Positions 6,224 to 12,589 of a stretch of 14,506 nucleotides of DNA are shown piece after piece (positions within the stretch are counted from its first letter, which is position 1; each line of letters starts with the position of its first letter). A model generated the notes under the pieces. That model saw nothing but the letters and a program-made list of their open reading frames with translations. It was not told the DNA's origin and ran no database searches. Source of the DNA: Draconibacterium sp. (GTDB lineage: Bacteria > Bacteroidota > Bacteroidia > Bacteroidales > Prolixibacteraceae); contig WGCT01000103.1 of the NCBI GenBank assembly GCA_015493625.1, positions 1-14,506 of the forward strand, given 5' to 3'. Both the position numbers and the translations under genes were made by a program.

Positions 6224-7561
6224 TTAAAATTCGTTGCCGAATGTTGAGCGAACGCAACGGAAACCGACATACGATTTTGTAGTATCCTGATACTCATAAC
6301 TTCTTGTTGAAACCTGAATAAAAGCAGAAATATCTTTCCACGATCCTCCGCGAATAACTTTACGTTTCATAACTGGTGGGTCGTCGGGGCGAGCATTGTA
6401 TGTAAATGTAGGATTCAGGTCGCCGTAATAATTGTACCCGGCTTCGTCGAAGGCGGTAATTGTCCATTCAGCAACATTTCCTGCCATATCGTATAATCCA
6501 TATTCATTTGGGTCGTAGCTTCCCACTTTCATTGTGGCAATTCCTCCATCTGCCACATAATTTCCTCGTAACGGTTTAAAGTTTGCCAGAAAAACGCCTT
6601 CGTCGTCGCGTGTGTAATAGCTTCCCCACGGATACATTGAAAAACTTTTACCTCCGCGTGCAGCATATTCCCATTCAACTTCGGTGGGTAATCTGTATTC
6701 CTGTAATCCGGGCTCACCTTTTCGCGATAAATAATCGGTTTGAATTTTTGTTCTCCAGTTGCAAAATGCGAGTGCTTGTTTCCAGGTTACTCCAACAACC
6801 GGATAGTCGTCGAACCCGGGATGCCAGAAATAGCGTGTTGCGAGCGGTTCGTTATACGAGTAGGTAAAATCGCGAATCCAACATAATGTATCGGGATAAA
6901 CAGGAACTGCATCTTGAAAAATAAACGACGAACGGTTTGCTATTGGAATTAACTCTCCGTTCACATCGTAAACATTTCCTTCGTACTGTTGCGTTTTAAA
7001 GTTGTAACTGTTGCTACGTTTCGCAGCTTGTTGTAAATCAATCCACCAATATTCGTAAATTAGTTTACGTGTATCAATCTCTTTTTTTCCAAAGAATCGT
7101 TCATTTTCGGGCATATACAAGTCTTGCATTGCCATTTGGTAATCGGCATCTTCCCAGTCAATTTTCTCTTTCCAGTTTAGTGTTGGCGGGTCGATTGGGT
7201 TTCCGGCACGATCTTCTGTTTTTAAAAACTCGGGAAACTGGTCGCCCAGCATTTTTCGTGCAATTGAGTCGCGTACCCAATGTACAAACTGCCTGTATTC
7301 GTTGTTTGTAATTTCGGTGTCGTCCATCCAAAATGCTTCTTGCGAAACTGTTCTTGTTGGAACACCTGTTTTACCGGCGTCTTCATCGCTTGGTCCGATG
7401 TTAAAACTACCCCGACGAACGAATACCATTCCATACGGTTGAGATTCTTTCCATTTTTGTCGGCCCTGTACTCCAACAAGTTCTCCATTTCCGGACTTGC
7501 TACATCCGGTAAAACCAAGTGCACCCCAAAGTACAGCTGCAATTAAAAGAAGTCTTTTCAT
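6224..7561 (-). CDS. gldK: GldK/PorK, T9SS outer-membrane-associated lipoprotein
   Basis: The product is a 445-residue lipoprotein that, with GldN, forms the periplasmic ring of the type IX secretion system. The signal sequence MKRLLLIAAVLWGALGFTGC ends in a lipobox with the lipidated cysteine at residue 20. An FGE-sulfatase/SUMF1-like domain covers most of the remainder, from PYGMVFVRRGSF to RGGSW (404-408) and the terminal GFRCV. As in other GldK proteins, the catalytic cysteines of formylglycine-generating enzymes are absent, so the role is structural. It is the first gene of the packed gldKLMN set, and the position after porP matches the porPKLMN order known in Porphyromonas. A 213-nt gap upstream carries a candidate promoter, while gldL begins 33 nt downstream. 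It is called the true gldK rather than the paralogue at 1341-2690 because of this operon position. Confidence 0.93.
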   Translation of the reverse strand: MKRLLLIAAVLWGALGFTGCSKSGNGELVGVQGRQKWKESQPYGMVFVRRGSFNIGPSDEDAGKTGVPTRTVSQEAFWMDDTEITNNEYRQFVHWVRDSIARKMLGDQFPEFLKTEDRAGNPIDPPTLNWKEKIDWEDADYQMAMQDLYMPENERFFGKKEIDTRKLIYEYWWIDLQQAAKRSNSYNFKTQQYEGNVYDVNGELIPIANRSSFIFQDAVPVYPDTLCWIRDFTYSYNEPLATRYFWHPGFDDYPVVGVTWKQALAFCNWRTKIQTDYLSRKGEPGLQEYRLPTEVEWEYAARGGKSFSMYPWGSYYTRDDEGVFLANFKPLRGNYVADGGIATMKVGSYDPNEYGLYDMAGNVAEWTITAFDEAGYNYYGDLNPTFTYNARPDDPPVMKRKVIRGGSWKDISAFIQVSTRSYEYQDTTKSYVGFRCVRSTFGNEF

Positions 7562-7682
7562 ACGTTCAATTTTTGCGTAATATTATGATAACGATTTAAA
7601 CTTACAATGAAATTTAATGAAACTTGTTAACACGATAAAGTTATTAAATTTACTGCAGGATAAAAGTTATTATTTACTATTT

Positions 7683-7709
7683 CAAATTTATCATTAAAGC
7701 CTAATACAA
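7683..7709 (-). promoter_or_regulatory. Candidate promoter for gldKLMN
   Basis: On the minus strand, TAAATTTG (7690-7683) fits the -7 consensus TAnnTTTG at every fixed position, with TTG (7709-7707) 16 nt upstream as a possible -33 element; the spacing is slightly short for the usual 17-23. This predicts a leader of about 110 nt before the gldK ATG. The rest of the 213-nt gap (7562-7774) is AT-rich. It contains a 10-nt palindrome, TTGCCGGCAA (7738-7747), without a T run; no convincing terminator for porP was seen, so porP readthrough into gldK remains possible. Confidence 0.4.
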
Positions 7710-7774
7710 TTGTTTTGCTTTTAGCTTGTTAAATCCATTGCCGGCAATTACCGGTTCTTTATTTATCTATCTTT

Positions 7775-8728
7775 TTATAAAAACCTTACACTTTTATATT
7801 TCTGATTTCTGTTTTTCTCTAAATTTAGCGAGTAACTCACAAAAATCTCGTGCGACCCAAATCCATATCTGCTAATTGCAGAGGTAACCAAATCAAACGA
7901 GTACCCGAATCGCAATCCGTTAGCCATTTCCATTCCCAATAAAATAGCCACTGCATCTTGCACACGATACGAGATTCCTCCCCAAAAACGTTCGTCGAAA
8001 ACCACGTTAGCGTTAATATCTAACTGCCAACTGGCTGCATCAGTTTTGAAAAAGAACGATGGTCGCAACTCAAATAACGGGTCGCGCAATTTAATATTGT
8101 ATCCACCCGACAAATAATAGTTTCGAACCAAATAGGACCGTGCCTGTTCATCAAATTTTATTTCGGCCTGATTTATATGCGTTACGGCAGCTCCAAAATA
8201 GTACTGTTTGTTCTTTAAATAAACTCCCAGTCCTGCATCGAAAGCTACCTGACTAACTTCGGCTTGCGGAATTAAATAATCTCCTGTTCCTCCTTCGCTT
8301 CCGTTTAAAACATCGTCAGACGATATCCATCCTTCCGGTTTTATTCCTTTGCTTAATACGCCTATCGATGTTCCAATTCCAAGCATTCCTATTTTTAAAG
8401 GAATTTTATAGGCATAATTTATATTAAGCTGCGTATTCTTCTCAAAACCGAGCTCGTCGTTTACAATATTTAATCCAATGCCGCTGGGTGCTCCAAATGC
8501 AGTAATTGCTGCATCGACACTGAACACCAAAGTTTTTGGCGCACCATGAAACCCTAACCATTGGTAACGATTTAAAATCAGCCCGTTAATAGAGCCGTCG
8601 GCACCTGCATAACCCGGGTTTACACCCAACTTGTAAAACATGTTGTTTGTATACTGCGGATCTTGCTGCCCAAAGGCTGCTAAATTAACGATAAATACTA
8701 TAAATAAAAAAGAAATAGTTTTTTTCAT
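7775..8728 (-). CDS. porP: PorP/SprF family outer-membrane protein of the T9SS
   Basis: The product is a 317-residue protein of the PorP/SprF family, beta-barrel outer-membrane proteins that work with the type IX translocon. In several systems they anchor or present secreted proteins at the surface, and PorP associates with the PorK/PorN complex. The start at 8728 is chosen because MKKTISFLFIVFIVNLAAFG is a complete signal peptide (cleavage near residue 20) and a purine-rich AAAAAGGGG precedes it. An upstream in-frame ATG at 8824 would add 32 residues of non-signal sequence and is rejected. The mature N-terminus QQDPQYTNNMFYKLGVNPGYAG is the family hallmark, and FDLVTSAISRYGFGSHEIFVSY near the end resembles closing barrel strands. 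It sits directly before gldK, as porP does in P. gingivalis. A 116-nt gap rich in inverted repeats precedes it. Confidence 0.92.
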   Translation of the reverse strand: MKKTISFLFIVFIVNLAAFGQQDPQYTNNMFYKLGVNPGYAGADGSINGLILNRYQWLGFHGAPKTLVFSVDAAITAFGAPSGIGLNIVNDELGFEKNTQLNINYAYKIPLKIGMLGIGTSIGVLSKGIKPEGWISSDDVLNGSEGGTGDYLIPQAEVSQVAFDAGLGVYLKNKQYYFGAAVTHINQAEIKFDEQARSYLVRNYYLSGGYNIKLRDPLFELRPSFFFKTDAASWQLDINANVVFDERFWGGISYRVQDAVAILLGMEMANGLRFGYSFDLVTSAISRYGFGSHEIFVSYSLNLEKNRNQKYKSVRFL

Positions 8729-8790
8729 ACCCCTTTTTGAATGCGGCTTAACTGCATTTTCAATCTTTGCTAAAGAAATAAAAAATTGTT

Positions 8791-8835
8791 GTTTGTAACA
8801 AACTTCTGCTCGCATAGTATGCAAAGAACGTTTGC
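8791..8835. repeat. Three short inverted repeats upstream of porP
   Basis: The 116-nt gap between the arginase-like gene and porP contains three adjoining dyads: GTTTG-TAA-CAAAC (8791-8803), GCATA-G-TATGC (8812-8822) and GCAAA-GAACG-TTTGC (8821-8835), the last two sharing GC. Stems are only 5 bp each. On the minus strand the first is followed, after AACAA, by a TTTTTT run, so it could be a weak terminator for the arginase-like gene; alternatively these are operator sites for porP. No good TAnnTTTG element was found in the gap. Confidence 0.4.
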
Positions 8836-8844
8836 TTTTGTCTA

Positions 8845-10008
8845 TTATTTTAACAATTCATCTAATTTTTGAATATAATGCAACCACAATTCGGGAATTT
8901 CGTCGTTCGATGCCTGATTGTACTCCTTTTCGGTGCAGCCAATAAATGTTGGTTTATTGTTGAGCGAATTAATTTGCATCCACCACTGATTGGTGATGGT
9001 ATTCCGATAAAACAGCAGTGGTTTATCAATGTGTTTTACTTCAACCTGATACATGGTGCAGTTGTCGTCTTCGTTGGGCAATTTGTTATTTCGACCAATA
9101 AATCCTTCAATGAAATACCAAATAATTTGTGCCGAAAGTTTTGCCGTTAAACAATTCTTATCTTGTTCAGCAATATATTCAAAAAGTCCGAACACTTTCA
9201 GTCGGTTGCTTAAACCCGCATATTTTGCCAGTTGGCACGCTTCTTCACTTCTCAATCCATTGGGATTGTAGCCTCCTCCTCCCGGTGCTTCCGAATGTTT
9301 TACTGCTCCTAAATCGAAGGAGAGAATGTCGGTATTTCTTAAAACCGGCTCGGTTGCGGTAATGTCATCTCTTATTTTTCCCAATCGAATGTGGTTGCTT
9401 ATTCCTTCTGTTTTCGAAAAATATTCGTGAGGAATGAAATGACTTTGATATGCAATTAAATTAAAGTGAAAAATGTTGGGGTTCGAAACAAAAACTCGTG
9501 ATAAATAGTTGGTAGAACTAAACGATTCGACCCCCTTTTTTATGTCTAAAAAAGCATCGACTGTTGAAAAAGAGAAAAACTTATTTGTATTGAATGCTTC
9601 GCAAATTCCAATGGTTAAATCCTGACTGCCACCAATTACAACGGTTACTATTTCTAATTGATTAAACAGTTCAACAATGTCGCGAAGCGCCTGATAGTTT
9701 CCTTTTACAGTAGTAGCTGTTTTTAAATTGCCAAAATCGACAATGGATACAGAACTGTCGAATTTTGCCAATTGGTAAATCTCTTTGCGAATTTTACAGG
9801 GCGATTCATTTAAACTGTTTTCATCTTTTCTACTGTCGAACGGAATGCCCAAAATGGCGATGTCGATCTTTTTATAATTTGCCAAATCTATCGAAACAGT
9901 TTTCTTTTCGATAGCTTCTCCTAACGAATATTTCCAGTTTACCCGGCTTGTTTTTGAAAACCGGTTAAAATCTACTGCATCAAAATAGTGACGAATATCT
10001 ATTTCCAT
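8845..10008 (-). CDS. Arginase/ureohydrolase-fold protein with altered metal site (often annotated formimidoylglutamase)
   Basis: This 387-residue cytoplasmic protein has the arginase/agmatinase/formimidoylglutamase fold. True family members bind two Mn ions through GGxH, DAHxD and SxDxDxxDP. Here the equivalents are GGSQD (126-130, His replaced by Gln129), DAFLD (151-155, His replaced by Phe; both Asp kept) and SFDLGAVKHSEAP (230-242, first Asp232 kept, second replaced by Gly234). Other family features remain: PFDSRKDENS near the N-terminus, APGGGGYNPNGL and FGLFEYIAEQD. Three of the six usual ligands are therefore missing, so dinuclear Mn hydrolysis is unlikely; it may be a pseudoenzyme or act on something else. 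The start at 10008 (MEIDIRHYFDAV) is preferred over the in-frame ATG at 10044, which overlaps the topA terminator. I recall similar genes near topA and gldK in other Bacteroidota, which hints at a conserved neighbourhood. It begins 11 nt after the terminator T run. Confidence 0.85.
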   Translation of the reverse strand: MEIDIRHYFDAVDFNRFSKTSRVNWKYSLGEAIEKKTVSIDLANYKKIDIAILGIPFDSRKDENSLNESPCKIRKEIYQLAKFDSSVSIVDFGNLKTATTVKGNYQALRDIVELFNQLEIVTVVIGGSQDLTIGICEAFNTNKFFSFSTVDAFLDIKKGVESFSSTNYLSRVFVSNPNIFHFNLIAYQSHFIPHEYFSKTEGISNHIRLGKIRDDITATEPVLRNTDILSFDLGAVKHSEAPGGGGYNPNGLRSEEACQLAKYAGLSNRLKVFGLFEYIAEQDKNCLTAKLSAQIIWYFIEGFIGRNNKLPNEDDNCTMYQVEVKHIDKPLLFYRNTITNQWWMQINSLNNKPTFIGCTEKEYNQASNDEIPELWLHYIQKLDELLK

Positions 10009-10019
10009 AGTTTTAATTG

Positions 10020-10052
10020 AAAAAAAAGGCAAATGATTTATCACCTGCCTTT
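10020..10052 (-). terminator. Rho-independent terminator after topA
   Basis: On the minus strand AAAGGCA (10052-10046) pairs with TGCCTTT (10031-10025). The stem continues inward through two G-T wobbles and TGAT/ATCA, giving up to about 12 pairs with a very small loop. It is followed by a run of T to 10020 (eight in total, three of them in the stem). It starts 4 nt after the topA stop and ends 11 nt before the start codon of the arginase-like gene. Confidence 0.85.
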
Positions 10053-10056
10053 ATCT

Positions 10057-12402
10057 CTATTTTTTTCTTCCCCGTCGCCGTGATTTGGGCTCCGGAGCTT
10101 CTTTAATAATCTTCAGGCAATCTTCCAACGAAAGTTCTTCGGCTTTTGTTGTTTTCGGGATTTTATAATTTTTCTTTTTATACGAAATATATGGTCCCCA
10201 CCGGCCGTTTAGTACACGTAAATCGGGCTCTTCGTCGAATATGCGAATAATTGCTTTTCTGTCTTTTTCACGTTTTGCCTCAATTAGTTCAATGGCCACA
10301 TCGAGTTCTACGGTGTACGGGTCGTACTCTTTTCCCAACGAAACAAACTTACTGTCGTGTCTAATATATGGCCCGAATCGTCCAATTGCCACGGTAACTT
10401 TTTTATTTTCGTACTCACCCAACTCACGCGGAAGCTTAAACAAATCAAGAGCCTCTTCCAGGGTAATTGTTTCAATGTTCAACCCGCCTCGCAAACTTGC
10501 AAACCGGGGTTTCTCTGCTCCCTCTTCCTGACTGATTTCACCAATTTGAGCCAATGGGCCGTAACGGCCAACTTTAACAAATACCGGTTTCCCTGTTTTT
10601 GGGTCTTTACCTAAAAGACGTTCTCCGTTCGAACGTTCGGCATGTTCAAGAGCATTTTCAACCTTTTTATGAAATGGTTTATAAAACGATTCAAGCATTT
10701 CTGTCCAAACCTTTTTCCCTTCGGCAATGCTGTCGAATTCGGCCTCAACTTTTGCGGTAAAGTTGTAATCCATTATCTGGTCGAAGTTATCTACCAAAAA
10801 GTCATTTACTACAATACCAATATCGGTTGGCGAAAGTTTATTTTTCTCGGCACCTGTAATTTCTGTTTTTGTCTCTTTTGAAATGGCATTGTCCTTTAAA
10901 ACCAATACTATATATTTTCGCTCAACTCCCTGACGCTCCTCTTTTACTACGTAATTTCTATTTTGAATAGTAGTAATTGTAGGTGCGTAAGTCGATGGCC
11001 GGCCAATGCCAAGCTCTTCCAGCCGCTTTACCAACGAAGCCTCGGTATATCGAGGTGGACGTTGCGAAAAACGTTCGGTAGCTTGAATCTGCGTCAGGTT
11101 TAATTTGTCGTCTGTTTTTATTGGCGGAATAATTGCCTGCCCTTTAATTGCCTGTCCGTTGCTGTTTTCTTCATCGGTCGATTCGATGTACACGCGTAAA
11201 AATCCATCGAAAATAATGACTTCGCCTGTGGCAACAAATTTTTCTTTTGTGTTTGAAATTGAAATTGAGACAGTAGTTTTTTCGAGTTTTGCATCGGCCA
11301 TTTGCGAGGCGATTGTACGTTTCCAGATTAATTCGTACAGTCGCTGTTCCTGGTTTGTCCCTGCAACGGTTTCGTTGCTCATATAAGTTGGACGAATTGC
11401 TTCGTGTGCTTCCTGAGCTCCTTTTGCCTTGGTTTTATATTTTCTGATTTTCACATAGTTTTCGCCATGCAACTCTTCAATTTTTTGTTTCGATGTATTG
11501 ATTGCCAACCCCGACAAATTTACCGAGTCGGTACGCATGTAGGTTATTTTTCCGCTTTCGTACAATTTTTGTGCTACGGCCATGGTTTGCGAAACCGAAA
11601 ATCCCAACTTTCTACTTGCTTCTTGTTGGAGAGTAGAGGTTGTAAACGGTGGTGCCGGCGACCTTTTCCCGGGGCGTTTTGCAACATCGGCAACAGTAAA
11701 TTCAGCAGTTTTACATTTTTCTAAAAATGTATTTACCTCCTCTTCTGTTTTAAAACGTACCGAAAGGTCTGCTTTTAATTCGGTAGTTTTCCCATTGGCA
11801 TCATTCACCTTAAAAAAGCCGGTTACACGAAATGCCGATTCGCTATTAAATTTTCTGATTTCGCGTTCGCGTTCAACAATTAACCGCACTGCCACAGATT
11901 GTACACGGCCTGCCGAAAGCGAAGGTTTTACTTTTTTCCACAATACGGGCGACACCTCGAACCCAACAATGCGGTCGAGAACGCGGCGTGCTTGCTGAGC
12001 ATTGACTAAATGATTGTCGATGGTACGTGGATTTTTTACCGCGCTGGTAATTGCATCTTTTGTTATTTCGTGAAAAACAATTCGCTTCGTATTCTCGGGT
12101 TTTAGTTTTAGAACCTCTTTTAAATGCCAGGCAATTGCTTCTCCTTCACGGTCTTCATCAGATGCAAGCCAAACCATATTGGCATTTTTTGCCAGCTTTT
12201 TTAATTCGGTTACTACTTTCTTTTTATCGGGCGAAACAATGTATCTGGGCTTGAATTTATTTGCAATGTCAATACCAAAATCTTTCTTCTCCAAATCTCT
12301 GATATGTCCCATGCTTGAGGTAACCACAAACCCTTTCCCAAGGAATTTTTCTATGGTTTTTGCCTTTGCCGGAGACTCTACTATAACAAGATTTTCGTGC
12401 AT
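10057..12402 (-). CDS. topA: DNA topoisomerase I (type IA)
   Basis: This 781-residue enzyme relaxes negatively supercoiled DNA by cutting one strand through a 5'-phosphotyrosine. The N-terminal TOPRIM domain has IVESPAKAKTI (catalytic Glu9) and the DxDxE motif at 82-86 (SDEDREGEAIAW). The strand-passage region carries SAGRVQSVAVRLIVERE (163-179), the active-site tyrosine in ITYMRTDS (Tyr288) and GRPSTYAP (467-474). The C-terminal part has no four-cysteine zinc fingers. Instead it has three topoisomerase C-terminal repeats marked by GRYGP (612-616), GRFGP (674-678) and GRWGP (733-737), and ends in a basic tail (RRRGRKK). This is a common arrangement outside the proteobacteria. The ATG at 12402 gives the standard N-terminus MHENLVIVESP. 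A candidate promoter precedes it and a strong terminator follows 4 nt after the stop, so it is probably a single-gene transcript. No defects are seen. Confidence 0.97.
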   Translation of the reverse strand: MHENLVIVESPAKAKTIEKFLGKGFVVTSSMGHIRDLEKKDFGIDIANKFKPRYIVSPDKKKVVTELKKLAKNANMVWLASDEDREGEAIAWHLKEVLKLKPENTKRIVFHEITKDAITSAVKNPRTIDNHLVNAQQARRVLDRIVGFEVSPVLWKKVKPSLSAGRVQSVAVRLIVEREREIRKFNSESAFRVTGFFKVNDANGKTTELKADLSVRFKTEEEVNTFLEKCKTAEFTVADVAKRPGKRSPAPPFTTSTLQQEASRKLGFSVSQTMAVAQKLYESGKITYMRTDSVNLSGLAINTSKQKIEELHGENYVKIRKYKTKAKGAQEAHEAIRPTYMSNETVAGTNQEQRLYELIWKRTIASQMADAKLEKTTVSISISNTKEKFVATGEVIIFDGFLRVYIESTDEENSNGQAIKGQAIIPPIKTDDKLNLTQIQATERFSQRPPRYTEASLVKRLEELGIGRPSTYAPTITTIQNRNYVVKEERQGVERKYIVLVLKDNAISKETKTEITGAEKNKLSPTDIGIVVNDFLVDNFDQIMDYNFTAKVEAEFDSIAEGKKVWTEMLESFYKPFHKKVENALEHAERSNGERLLGKDPKTGKPVFVKVGRYGPLAQIGEISQEEGAEKPRFASLRGGLNIETITLEEALDLFKLPRELGEYENKKVTVAIGRFGPYIRHDSKFVSLGKEYDPYTVELDVAIELIEAKREKDRKAIIRIFDEEPDLRVLNGRWGPYISYKKKNYKIPKTTKAEELSLEDCLKIIKEAPEPKSRRRGRKK

Positions 12403-12422
12403 ATTCGTTATAAAAATTTTTG

Positions 12423-12454
12423 CAAATTAAAGAAAATCAATTGCTAAGTTCAAA
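12423..12454 (-). promoter_or_regulatory. Candidate promoter for topA
   Basis: On the minus strand TTTG (12454-12451) and TTAATTTG (12430-12423) are separated by 20 nt, which fits the Bacteroidota -33/-7 spacing. The -7 element differs from TAnnTTTG at one position (second A to T). It ends 20 nt before the ATG. A perfect TAnnTTTG (TATTTTTG) overlaps the -33 box but has no properly spaced TTG upstream. The rest of the 187-nt gap (12455-12589) is AT-rich with no clear terminator for the glycosidase gene. Confidence 0.3.
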
Positions 12455-12589
12455 AATAATCGCACTATTTTTAAAATCTATAACAAAGAAATATTAAATG
12501 CCTCATTGTTTTCATCTATATTCTATTGCTTACTTTTTGATGGTCACCTGTTCAACATCAGCTATTTTTTTACAAAATATGTTAAGAAT

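Noticed and set aside
7738..7747. TTGCCGGCAA palindrome as a porP terminator
   Set aside because: It has no loop of usable size and no T run on either strand.
8729..8824. Upstream extension of porP to the ATG at 8824
   Set aside because: It would place 32 non-signal residues before a complete signal peptide starting at 8728.
10009..10044. Upstream extension of the arginase-like gene to the ATG at 10044
   Set aside because: The extra 12 codons lie within the topA terminator hairpin and T run, and the downstream ATG gives a family-like N-terminus.
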